Below are positions 52,648-60,548 of a DNA stretch of 64,000 nt, in pieces. The DNA comes from Nereida sp024640765 (GTDB lineage: Bacteria; Pseudomonadota; Alphaproteobacteria; Rhodobacterales; Rhodobacteraceae). The notes below the pieces were generated by a model. The model was not told the DNA's origin. It saw only the letters and a list, made by a program, of their open reading frames with translations, and did not search any database. A program made the position numbers and the translations under genes. Where the stretch lies: contig JAHEEK010000009.1 of assembly GCA_024640765.1 (NCBI GenBank), positions 1 through 64,000 of the forward strand, given 5' to 3'. How positions within the stretch are numbered: position 1 is the first letter of the stretch; each line of letters begins with the position of its first letter.

Positions 52648-53031
52648 ATGAGTGCGATAACACTAACTATGCCTAAACCGTTTTCAATGCTTCCCGATAA
52701 ATCTTTAATTGTTTCAGTGGACTCAGAACCAGCCGTTGCTGTATTTTCTCAAAATCTTACGATTATTGGTAGCGTTTTTACTACAGGCGCAATACATATT
52801 GAGGGACAAATCGATGGCGATATCAACGCACAAACTGTTGTTTTAGGTGAGACAGGAAGAGTAAAAGGCAGCATCACGAGCGATTACGTCATAGTCAATG
52901 GCAGCGTGACTGGCGATGTAATTGGTGAAAACGTACAACTGCAAGCGTCAGCGTCGATCAATGGAACTGTTTTCTACCGGAAAGTAGGGATTAGAATAGG
53001 TGCGTCAGTTGCGAAATTACGCCGTATTTAG
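52648..53031 (+). CDS. Bactofilin family cytoskeletal protein
   Basis: The 127-aa product (from MSAITLTMPKPFSML; a TTG at 52576 would add 24 residues) has a short N-terminal tail and the repetitive beta-helix of bactofilins: LTIIGSVFTTGAIHIEGQIDGDINAQTVVLGETGRVKGSITSDYVIVNGSVTGDVIGENVQLQASASINGTVFYRKVGIRIGASV. Hydrophobic/Gly turns repeat about every 17-18 residues. Bactofilins polymerise without nucleotide and organise envelope synthesis or partition proteins. There is no partner M23 peptidase next to it. Other possible cytoskeletal genes follow within 5 kb on the same strand. Confidence 0.88.
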   Translation: MSAITLTMPKPFSMLPDKSLIVSVDSEPAVAVFSQNLTIIGSVFTTGAIHIEGQIDGDINAQTVVLGETGRVKGSITSDYVIVNGSVTGDVIGENVQLQASASINGTVFYRKVGIRIGASVAKLRRI

Positions 53032-53373
53032 GCATAATTGTTTTCTGTAAGTGGCTTCTTAACTCAGACAGACTACCGTTGTTATCATTGTAAGCCTGTA
53101 AACCCTTAGAGACACCTAGCGCCCTTTAGAAGATACGCACGCTCGTTCATGTGAAAAGAAGTAGATTGAGCCTGAGGCGTCAACCCGATCCGTGATTTTG
53201 CGTAGTTACTCCCTTAAGTAAATTAGAAGCTTTGCAAAATAGCCTTTATTAGTTATGGCTGCATTGCACTTCCTATTTAAACTAGGGAGTCTGACTTCAG
53301 CCCCTATGGATCCAAATAGCGCCGTTTTCTAAGGCAACGTTTCTGGTTCATAGTAATCACTTAGTAGTGAACG
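53032..53373. other. AT-rich intergenic region before the IS3 remnant
   Basis: No gene is seen in these 342 bases. ACTCCCT (53208-53214) and AGGGAGT (53284-53290) form an inverted pair 69 bases apart. This may be a trace of a small mobile element or a terminus of the adjacent IS relic. Confidence 0.5.
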
Positions 53374-54290
53374 ATGAGAAAGACACCGAAGAGCTCCGGC
53401 GAGAACATCGATCAAGACATCAAGCGTACGATTTGCAAACATTATTCATCCGAAGAGAGGGTCAAGATCGTGCTATGTGTCCTTCGTGACCAGGACAGCA
53501 TTGCTGAGCTGTGTCGCAGTGAAAGGATTTCTCGAGGTGTCTAATGCAATTAGTTCAGGGACTTCGTGAAGGCAGAAAAGAAGGCGCTTGTTAGCGACAT
53601 AGCGCGAGCCGCCAACGCTGATTAGGTCAGGGAACTGCGCCGCTAGGCAAAGTATCTGAAGAAGGTGGTTGCAGAGCACGTGCCCGACTAGGGCTTGTCA
53701 AAAACAATACTAGGGCATGGGGACGCCCGAGAGCGAGGTGCGCTGCATACGAGAAGTCGGAGATTATTTGGCTGGTAGAGGAGGGTCATGACTTAGCGCG
53801 ACAAAAGCTGTGTACGCTTGGTATCCCACGGATGACATTTTACCGTTGGTATGGGTATCTGCAACGCGGTGAGACCTGATTGCAAGATCAGTGTTCCAGG
53901 CCAAAATGTGTCTGGAAGCGACTTCTTGGCTAGGTGAAAAAAGACGATCAACTTTCCCCTCTAGGAGACGCAATTGTCACCGAGTGAGTTCGCAGCATTT
54001 TCAAGGATTAGAAACCATTTTGAACTGGATGCTGAAGGCGCGGGACTTGATCACCGGCCACACCTTCATCGTTTCGAAGGCTGTGAATGATCATCAAAGA
54101 TAAAACAAATGGGATCGACCAGCTTTGGGAGACTGACTTTGCCTACTTAAGGCTCTGAGCTGAGGATGGCTTCCATCGAAGCATAGTCTCCGACAATTAC
54201 AGCCGTTATATCTTCTTTTGGAAGCTCTGCACGAACATTTCGGCTAAGGATGTCGCTGATATACTTGACTTAGTACTACACGTATCAGGC
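53374..54290 (+). mobile_element. Decayed IS3-family insertion sequence (OrfA and OrfB relics)
   Basis: OrfA-like residues start at the ATG at 53374 (MRKTPKSSGENIDQDIKRTI, then HYSSEERVKIVLCVLRDQDSIAELC) and stop at about 53542. OrfB-like pieces follow in broken frames: LGIPRMTFYRWYGYLQRGE near 53820-53875, ITGHTFIVSKAVNDHQR near 54048-54100, IDQLWETDFAYLRL near 54110-54155 (first catalytic Asp), and VSDNYSRYIFFWKLCTNISAKDVADILDLVL near 54190-54275. Multiple stops and the loss of the C-terminal catalytic part make it inactive and old. Confidence 0.8.
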
Positions 54291-54440
54291 CACCGCCCAA
54301 CTGCTCCTAAAGCAATTCTTAACATTTGTCAGAGGCCAATCATGCAATTACGATTAACACGGATCAGTCGGATGAGGCTCCTCAACATACAGTGAAAAAT
54401 CACACGCCAACACGTTCGGCACTGAAGCCGCTGTTTTGGC

Positions 54441-54477
54441 TTGCAATAATAGTGTGAAGGTTGTTAGCGTATTGCAA
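54441..54477. promoter_or_regulatory. Inverted repeat upstream of the ParA-like gene
   Basis: TTGCAATA (54441-54448) and TATTGCAA (54470-54477) are exact inverse copies 21 bases apart, ending 32 bases before the ATG. Such spacing suits an operator or a partition-type site. Confidence 0.4.
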
Positions 54478-54509
54478 CGTCTAAATTGTAAAAAAGAGAA
54501 TAGAAGCCA

Positions 54510-55298
54510 ATGAGAACTAGGATTTTTTGTGCGCATGCCGGCGGTCAAGGTAAAACAACAACAGCCCAGGTGATTGCAACTGCACTAAAAAAACGTGGCG
54601 AGGACATTAACTTAGCCGCAGCTGATTTCATTGATGAAGAGGGCGGTTCAAAGCTTGGCCGCCTTTTTCCTGGAGAGGTTGAGGAGCTTGGGACAGGTCC
54701 TGACGTGTCGCTCGCAAAACAGGTAAATGATCTCAATGCAAATATTAAATATTGGGATTGCCTTGGGCCTTTGTTGCTCAAGGGAAACTATCTACTTGAT
54801 ATGGGAGCGAATGTTATTGATCAGGTTCTTCACTGGGGTGAAGTACGCAGAGCTCCCGATCTTCTTCAGTCTCGAAGTGCACCTCCAATTGACGCCTTTT
54901 TGGTGTGTAAAGCCGAGCAGCGCGCCGTTGACGACATGACCGATCTCGTCAAAAGGTTTGGAAGTGGAAAAAGTCTACCGGTCGACAGAATTTTTATCGT
55001 TCTGAACGAGCAAATTGGTAACTTCGATGCTCTGAACATAAGATCCAAAATCGCGGAGGCTATTGACAGCAAGTCAGAAACATCAGTCGAATTTCTAACG
55101 CTACCCGCCTGTTCTTCTGAGCTCTGGGTGCCTATGGAGCAAACATATACTTCAATACTGGCTGCTCAAGCTATGGAGGAGGACCAGATACAGGAAGTCC
55201 TTGGAGTAGACTTTTGGGGAGTTCACTCCGGCAAAGATGATCTTGCGTCTTGGATCATTGATGTAGATGCGAACATAAAAGCCTCCGGCGTATTGTGA
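54510..55298 (+). CDS. ParA/MinD-like P-loop ATPase with an altered Walker A
   Basis: The 262-aa protein has a Walker A at 10-17 (AGGQGKTT), where ParA/MinD normally read KGGxGKTT. The signature lysine at the first position is Ala here. It has a switch-like AAADFIDEEGGSKLGRLF, a Walker B-like YLLDMGAN (Asp97), and VDRIFIVLNEQIG, reminiscent of the base-recognition segment. The C-terminus (DFWGVHSGKDDLASWIIDVDANIKA) has no family I recognise. Members position DNA, proteins or organelles by ATP-driven dimerisation. It is transcribed alone, between an inverted repeat and a strong hairpin. Codon use is AT-rich. Confidence 0.72.
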   Translation: MRTRIFCAHAGGQGKTTTAQVIATALKKRGEDINLAAADFIDEEGGSKLGRLFPGEVEELGTGPDVSLAKQVNDLNANIKYWDCLGPLLLKGNYLLDMGANVIDQVLHWGEVRRAPDLLQSRSAPPIDAFLVCKAEQRAVDDMTDLVKRFGSGKSLPVDRIFIVLNEQIGNFDALNIRSKIAEAIDSKSETSVEFLTLPACSSELWVPMEQTYTSILAAQAMEEDQIQEVLGVDFWGVHSGKDDLASWIIDVDANIKASGVL

Positions 55299-55356
55299 GC
55301 TCAAACTGATCTATATCACTTGCTATAGTCTGGATTTTCGTCGATTTATACTTACA

Positions 55357-55396
55357 GAAAATGATGACCACACTAAGTCAGTTGGTCATCATTTTT
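55357..55396 (+). terminator. Strong hairpin terminator after the ParA-like gene
   Basis: AAAATGATGACC (55358-55369) pairs with GGTCATCATTTT (55384-55395) around a 14-base loop, with a T-run within and after the right arm. By symmetry it may act on both strands. Confidence 0.85.
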
Positions 55397-55496
55397 CAAT
55401 TAGGAGTAGTTAACATTTGACGGTAAAGTATATAAACTAATCTCTGAAGTATTGATCGTTCATGAATGTCGCGCAAAAAATATAGATATATTTAAA

Positions 55497-56705
55497 ATGA
55501 AAAATCAGATTTCTTTCGAAAATGTTCGCTTAAAGAAAAATTTAATATGCTTAAGCGCCACTGGTTTTACGGTTTTTGAGCAGGGGCGAACACTTACATA
55601 TGTGTTTAAAGAGTTTGTACCTTGGGTGGATTTAAACCCGTTTGAAATGCTTTCAAAATATTTATTGAGTAGCGCTACTAATCCTCTGATTGATGAAGTC
55701 GATTTTTTCTTAGATAATTCTCTTACAGATATTTCTGTTGAAGATGCTTACTTTGGCTCGGGATGGCATGTTGACGAAGAAGCATTAACTTTAAGCCTAT
55801 TAATAAGTAGTATATTTGGGAAGGGTACATATAAACTAGAACTTGAAACTGAATTTTATCAATCAATAGTGAAGATTTTTGATGGAATTAATTTTCGAGA
55901 TAGTAAGTTATTTTTGAAGATACCTGATGCTGATTTTCGGTACTTTGTTTATTTTAAGTTACCGATGTCAGTTGGAGCGGGTTTTGGCGGTCTAAACGTG
56001 TCTACAGCCTCAAATTTTCCAAAGCTTAATGCAGCTACCACTGCAAAAGTTGTAACTGAGCCGAAGCTGGAAAAACCACTTATACATCAAGATAAGGCAG
56101 TGACAGACAGACATTTAGAAATAGACGGGTTCCAAGGACAATCGGTTGTTTTCTTGTTAGATGAAACCAGGGAAACTTCACTTCTAACCGCAAAGCATTT
56201 CAAGGAAGCCCATCACGCAGCTATATTTGTAGAATTAGGCAGTTGGTTTAGTTCTATACCTACCCATCTTGAGAAATATCTGTTTATTAGTGAGAAAATT
56301 AAACTGGAAAGTGATGCGATTACTGGGGAAGCTGTCGCTGGTGCTCTGGCCGATATTAGTGCAAAGTACCCGAAAAATGATATCGTTATAATTATTCAAA
56401 AACGATTAAGCTCACTGATTAACATTTCAGAAATGCCCAGCCAAATCTTATCATCAAATAAGGATGTGAAAATTATATTATCTTGTCATAATCCCCGTCA
56501 ATCGGATTTTAGTAATACTGGGTCCGACTTTTCCAGGTTTCAGCTCATATCAGGGGATACAGGCATCAATCAAGACAATCTATTTTCAGAAAAATTTACT
56601 TATAAATTAAACCTTCAGGTGATATCTGAGTTTTTAAAGCTTGAGAAAAGAAATGCCACACGCGAAGAATTAGGTGCCGCATTGAGTATAATTAAATCTT
56701 TTTAG
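55497..56705 (+). CDS. Unrecognised 402-aa protein in the cytoskeletal cluster
   Basis: I do not recognise this protein. From the ATG at 55497 it has 402 residues; the frame is open from 55410 and has a TTG at 55452. There are no membrane segments or signal. The N-terminal half is rich in acidic and aromatic residues (FKEFVPWVDLNPFEML, DEVDFFLDNSLTDISVEDAYFG). A Pro/Lys/Thr-rich linker lies near 190-215. The C-terminal half alternates beta-like and helical blocks (VVFLLDETRE, AAIFVELGSW, DIVIIIQKRL, VKIILSCHN), suggesting a Rossmann-like alpha/beta fold without a P-loop. It is strongly AT-rich and lies between the ParA-like and MreB-like genes. Confidence 0.6.
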   Translation: MKNQISFENVRLKKNLICLSATGFTVFEQGRTLTYVFKEFVPWVDLNPFEMLSKYLLSSATNPLIDEVDFFLDNSLTDISVEDAYFGSGWHVDEEALTLSLLISSIFGKGTYKLELETEFYQSIVKIFDGINFRDSKLFLKIPDADFRYFVYFKLPMSVGAGFGGLNVSTASNFPKLNAATTAKVVTEPKLEKPLIHQDKAVTDRHLEIDGFQGQSVVFLLDETRETSLLTAKHFKEAHHAAIFVELGSWFSSIPTHLEKYLFISEKIKLESDAITGEAVAGALADISAKYPKNDIVIIIQKRLSSLINISEMPSQILSSNKDVKIILSCHNPRQSDFSNTGSDFSRFQLISGDTGINQDNLFSEKFTYKLNLQVISEFLKLEKRNATREELGAALSIIKSF

Positions 56706-57040
56706 AGATTATAATACATTTATTAACAAAAATTTTATGACTAACGCTTGTCATGTGTGCAACTTGCTGGGCTCTGAATACTCAAGTCACCCTCAATTGA
56801 CTTATAAATATAGATAATATTTCACTGTAATTTAATGCGCGCTTCATCTGCGTCTTAGTAAGCCTGTATAGCTTTCTCACGACATCCCCCCTCAAAAAGG
56901 CGACTTGTAAATCATAGTAGACCCAGGAAGTTTATGCAGCCATTGTGGCCTGATCCTAGACAAGTTGAGAACTGCAGTTTACCTCGCCAGAACACAGTGT
57001 TACGCTGCTGAGCGCAACGTGGTTTATGCTGGGCGACTTC
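56706..57040. other. AT-rich intergenic region before the MreB-like gene
   Basis: 335 bases with no supported gene. The first 110 bases are very AT-rich (ATTATAATACATTTATTAAC) and may carry a promoter. The last 110 bases are more GC-rich and look like a fragment of foreign coding sequence, but I could not identify it. Confidence 0.5.
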
Positions 57041-58057
57041 ATGGCTTACAAGATAAGTATCGACTTAGGAACTTCCAACATTGTGATGTGTGACAATAAG
57101 AACGGTATCATTTTGGATGAGCCCTCTGTGATCGCGTTTCATACAACCAATAATCAAGAAAAACTGTTGGCTGTCGGTGACGATGCGAAGCTAATGTTGG
57201 GAAAGACACCTGATAGCATACGGGCGGTGCAGCCGTTGTCTGACGGCGTGATCGCAGATTTTGATGCTGCTCAACAAATGATCGCCGCATTTCTTGCCAA
57301 GGTAATGAAGTTTGCAAAGTGGCGTAGACCAATCGTTTACGTTTGCGTTCCTTACGGCGCAACAGCTGTTGAAAAGAGAGCCATCAAAGCAACAATAGAA
57401 GCAGCTGGTGGAAGAAACGTTGGCCTTGTAGAAGAGCCAATGGCCGCAGCTTTAGGGGCAGGTCTGAAAGTGCTTAGCCCACGAGGTTCGATGGTTATAG
57501 ATATTGGCGGCGGAACGTCAGAATTAGCGGTGTTATCCTTGGGTGGTATAGTTGTTGCTAGCTCAGAGCGCGTAGGTGGTCGTCACTTTGATGAGGCGAT
57601 TGGAAGCTATATCAAGAAAAAATACAATTTACACGTCGGTATAGCCGCCTGCGAAGATATTAAATGTTCAATTGGTACTGTTGTTGCGCCTGAAGATGGT
57701 CAAGGTGAGCAGGTAACGATACGTGGTCGTCATGCAGTTACTGGATTGCCGGAACAAATAAAAGTTAACCAAGGAGATATTGCATTAGCTTTGGCGCCGC
57801 TAGTCATCCAACTGAGTGAAGCTCTTTTGAAGTTACTGGAGCAAACGCCACCAGATCTCTCAGGCGACATCCAAGAGGATGGAATCATGCTGACGGGAGG
57901 TGGTGCGGACCTGTTTGGACTTGATCAGCTACTCCGGACAATTACGGGTATGCACGCGGTAAGAGCGGATAATAACAAGCACTCTGTTGTTTTAGGCACT
58001 CAAATGGCAATGAATTTAGGCCGGCAGTTTGAGCATGCTATCGAGCGTAATCCGTGA
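57041..58057 (+). CDS. MreB-like actin-family protein (paralogue)
   Basis: Starting at MAYKISIDLGTSN (57041; 57026 is a possible earlier ATG), the 338-aa protein has the actin ATPase fold. It shows phosphate-1 DLGTSN (8-13), EPSVIAFH, PLSDGVIADFDAAQQMI, VCVPYGATAVEKRAI, LVEEPMAAALGAGL, phosphate-2 MVIDIGGGTSELAVLSLGGIV, IKCSIG, the TGLPEQIKV segment, LEQTPPDLSGDI and the adenosine motif GIMLTGGGADLFGLDQ. It is clearly MreB rather than ParM or FtsA. No mreC, mreD or rod genes accompany it, so it is not the housekeeping mre locus. It lies in AT-rich sequence and is followed directly by an IS element. Confidence 0.9.
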   Translation: MAYKISIDLGTSNIVMCDNKNGIILDEPSVIAFHTTNNQEKLLAVGDDAKLMLGKTPDSIRAVQPLSDGVIADFDAAQQMIAAFLAKVMKFAKWRRPIVYVCVPYGATAVEKRAIKATIEAAGGRNVGLVEEPMAAALGAGLKVLSPRGSMVIDIGGGTSELAVLSLGGIVVASSERVGGRHFDEAIGSYIKKKYNLHVGIAACEDIKCSIGTVVAPEDGQGEQVTIRGRHAVTGLPEQIKVNQGDIALALAPLVIQLSEALLKLLEQTPPDLSGDIQEDGIMLTGGGADLFGLDQLLRTITGMHAVRADNNKHSVVLGTQMAMNLGRQFEHAIERNP

Positions 58058-58092
58058 GTGTCTAAGGTTACGCAAATTATAGTCAAAATTAG

Positions 58093-58940
58093 GCTAGGGT
58101 CAGGACCCATTAACTGATTGCGGTTGTGGCGCTGTCGTGATTCACAGCCCCCAGTTTCGGGGGTTATCATGAGCAATTTATACTGGCTTGCTGAGGCGCA
58201 AATGCAGCGTCTACGGCCTTACTTTCCAAAGAGCCGAGGCCGTGCTCGCGTAGACGATCGGCGTGTGCTGAGCGGTATTATCTTCATTAATCGCAATGGC
58301 TTAAGGTGGTGTGATGCGCCTGCCGAGTATGGCCCACCAAAGACGCTGTATAATCGCTGGAAGCGTTGGAGCGATATGGGTGTATTTGCGCGGATCATGA
58401 TGGGGCTAACTGAGCAGGCTCCTGATAACCAAACCCTCTCGATTGATGCCACCTACCTCAAAGCGCATCGTACGGCCTCCAGCCTGCGGTTGAAAAAAGG
58501 GGGCGTGGACGCCTGATTGGCTTGACCAAGGGCGGCATGAATACAAAATTGCATGCTGTAACAGACACCAGCGGCCGCCCGATCCGCCTGTTCATTACCG
58601 CAGGCCAAGTGAGCGATTATACTGGCGCTGCAGCTTTGATGAACGGCCTGCCAAAAGCCGAATGGCTTCTCGCTGATCGAGGGTACGATGCTGATTGGTT
58701 CCGCGAGACCCTTGTAGACACGGATACAACGCCCTGCATTCCTGGCCGCAAGTCGCGCAAGAAACCCATCAAGTATGACAAGCGCCGATACAAACGCCGC
58801 AACCGCATTGAAAGGATGTTCGGCAGGCTCAAAGACTGGCGACGTGTCTCAACCCGTTATGACCGTTGTCCGAAAGTCTTCCTGTCAGCAATCGCTCTCG
58901 CCGCAACAGTCATATTCTGGTTATGAGTCCTGATCCTAGC
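58093..58940 (+). mobile_element. Apparently complete IS5-family (IS427-like) insertion sequence
   Basis: The left end GCTAGGGTCAGGACCCATTAA and the reverse complement of the right end, GCTAGGATCAGGACTCATAA, are near-identical inverted repeats about 848 bases apart. CTAG occurs at both outer ends and may be the target duplication. Inside is a two-frame transposase with all catalytic motifs. It sits between the MreB-like gene and a truncated DUF3768 gene. Confidence 0.88.
58169..58926 (+). CDS. IS5-family DDE transposase, two frames joined by -1 frameshift
   Basis: OrfA (58169-58516, MSNLYWLAEAQMQRLRPYFPKSRGRARVDDRRVLSGIIFINRNGLRWCDAP) carries the N-terminal domain and the first catalytic Asp (LSIDATYLKAHR). 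OrfB continues in the -1 frame to 58926 with the second Asp (LLADRGYDADWF) and the Glu (RRNRIERMFGRLKDWRR). The switch most likely occurs on the run of six A and five G at 58493-58503. After slipping back one base the reading continues GRGRLIGLTKGGMNTKLHAV, the normal family sequence. No mutation is evident, so the enzyme may be functional. Confidence 0.88.
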
Positions 58941-59154
58941 TGATCTCTTAGATCAAGTACGCGGCTTTGATGCCTTCACGCCGGACAACGACCCTTATGG
59001 AGAGCATGACTTCGGATCATTCCGTCACGCCGAGGCGACCATCTTCTGGAAGATCGATACCTACGACGTGGACCTGCTGATGCACTCGCCTGATCCGACC
59101 GATCTAGCTGTCACAGCGCGCGTACTCACGATCATGTTGGCTGAAGAATATTGA
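58941..59154 (+). pseudogene. DUF3768 protein, 5'-truncated at the IS end
   Basis: Directly after the IS right end the frame reads LLDQVRGFDAFTPDNDPYGEHDFGSF, then FWKIDTYDVDLLMHSPDPTDLAVTARVLTIMLAEEY and a stop at 59152-59154. This is the C-terminal core of DUF3768, a family common on alphaproteobacterial plasmids and mobile islands. The missing N-terminus is not found on the other side of the IS, so sequence was lost as well as interrupted. Confidence 0.82.
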
Positions 59155-59208
59155 GATTTGATTAAAGTATCATAGTGACACTGCTTGGTTTTTGAGTAAC
59201 TTCGGCCC

Positions 59209-59499
59209 ATGTCAGATTCGGTATCGCGTAAACTTTTATGGCAGGCAGTATTGCTGCAAGTTCTTCGGGACATTCGTGACGCAAACCGTGGTCATGAGGG
59301 CCATAAAGATTTTGTGACTGCAGCAAGGTGGGTTGGGACCTATCCATCTCGTGAGTTTAGTGAAGCGCGCAAAGCCTATGCATTCTTGAGTGCAACAGTG
59401 AGCAGCGCATTGCGGACTAGTTTTGTCGCCGACCTGCACCTAAGGGAGCAGAGATTGCACCGTGTATTTCGTTTCCAGAAAACTGACGACATTCACTAG
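59209..59499 (+). CDS. Small hypothetical protein of plasmid/island type
   Basis: The 96-aa product (MSDSVSRKLLWQAVLLQVLRDIRDANRGHEGHKDFVTAARWVGTYPSREF) resembles small proteins that travel with DUF3768 genes on Rhodobacterales plasmids, as far as I recall. After residue 52 the sequence no longer looks like those proteins, so the C-terminal half may follow a frameshift. Function unknown. Confidence 0.45.
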   Translation: MSDSVSRKLLWQAVLLQVLRDIRDANRGHEGHKDFVTAARWVGTYPSREFSEARKAYAFLSATVSSALRTSFVADLHLREQRLHRVFRFQKTDDIH

Positions 59500-59588
59500 A
59501 GGCAAGTTGTTTCTGAATTCGAGTGAACGAGGTTTGCAACACATCTAACGACTAAACCTGCCAAAGGCTTGTTTTGTTTACTTGCCTT

Positions 59589-60458
59589 CTATCCGTCCAG
59601 GAGTTTCCAAAACGCCAGGATAGGCCCACGCAACATTTCCGTTTCATATTTTATTTTCCGCAACTCTCGCTGGCTTACCGATTGGGCCGGAACAAAGAAC
59701 TCTACCCCATCGGGCTGATTGCGCACTGCGTCAAACGGCAAAATGCTGGCTCCTAATCCGCGCCGCACAAACGATAGGATGGCCGTCGTATTGCGCGCCT
59801 CCAGTGTGCTGGCGAAACGCAGGTCATTGATAATCGGATCATCAACAAGCTCGCAAAGCGGGTTTGCGATCAAGGGTTCAAGGTTTAGCAGCCCCCATTC
59901 GGATGCGCCTTGGTTGTCAAGATGCGCCTTATGGATAGGCCCGTTTTCGGCACAAACGATGCCCAGGTCGTCAGATCGAATGCGTTCACCCTCCAACGGA
60001 GCGTCGGGTCGTGCTGAAACGATACCGATGTCAGCCTCATCGCGCTGAACACGTGCGCGGACGGTTGCACTGTCGACATCGCTGATTTCAATGCGCACAT
60101 CCGGGTGGGTGATGCGAAATGCCTCGATCACATCTGGCAGCAAGGCAACTGTAGCGGATGGCACCGCCGCGATGCGGACGATCCCAGCGGTCGACATCGC
60201 GTGACGGCGGATTGCATCGACACTTTTGTCGAAGATATCGGTGGCGCGCTGACTTTCTTCCAGAACACGCTGACCCAGTGGCGTCAGGCGGTTCTTTCTA
60301 TCTGTTTCAAATAGGGTGCCGCCAACTTCTTCTTCAAATTGCGCCAACATCATGGACACCGCAGAAGGCGTCCGACCCAAAACGGCAGCAGCCCCCGCAA
60401 GCGTACCTTGCGCTGCGGTGACTGAGAATGCTCTCAGCATTTCAAGCTTAATAGACAT
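59589..60458 (-). CDS. LysR family transcriptional regulator
   Basis: The 289-aa protein has the LysR winged helix at the N-terminus (MLRAFSVTAAQGTLAGAAAVLGRTPSAVSMMLAQFEEEVGGTLFETDRKNRLTPLG). The effector domain follows (AGIVRIAAVPSATVALLPDVIEAFRITHPDVRIEISD; RRGLGASILPFDAV). It is divergent from the aldehyde dehydrogenase operon, with 90 bases between starts that contain two palindromes. It is therefore the likely regulator of that operon in response to its substrate. Confidence 0.93.
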   Translation of the reverse strand: MSIKLEMLRAFSVTAAQGTLAGAAAVLGRTPSAVSMMLAQFEEEVGGTLFETDRKNRLTPLGQRVLEESQRATDIFDKSVDAIRRHAMSTAGIVRIAAVPSATVALLPDVIEAFRITHPDVRIEISDVDSATVRARVQRDEADIGIVSARPDAPLEGERIRSDDLGIVCAENGPIHKAHLDNQGASEWGLLNLEPLIANPLCELVDDPIINDLRFASTLEARNTTAILSFVRRGLGASILPFDAVRNQPDGVEFFVPAQSVSQRELRKIKYETEMLRGPILAFWKLLDG

Positions 60459-60503
60459 TCAGTATTCCTGAATAAATCTTCAATTATTCGAGAATGACTG
60501 AAG
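60457..60503. promoter_or_regulatory. Two LysR-type dyads between the regulator and the aldehyde dehydrogenase gene
   Basis: ATTCAG-N5-CTGAAT at 60457-60473 overlaps the LysR start codon, fitting autorepression. A second, longer dyad spans 60478-60503: CTTCA...ATTC-GA-GAAT...TGAAG, centred at 60490. Both use ATTC/GAAT half-sites. Confidence 0.5.
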
Positions 60504-60548
60504 CTTTCGCATCGGTCTAGACCACAATTAAACAAATTGGAGACCAGC

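Noticed and set aside
58941..59499. Anti-phage defence system next to the IS5 element
   Set aside because: The DUF3768 fragment and the small hypothetical gene give no nuclease, toxin or sensor motif to support this.
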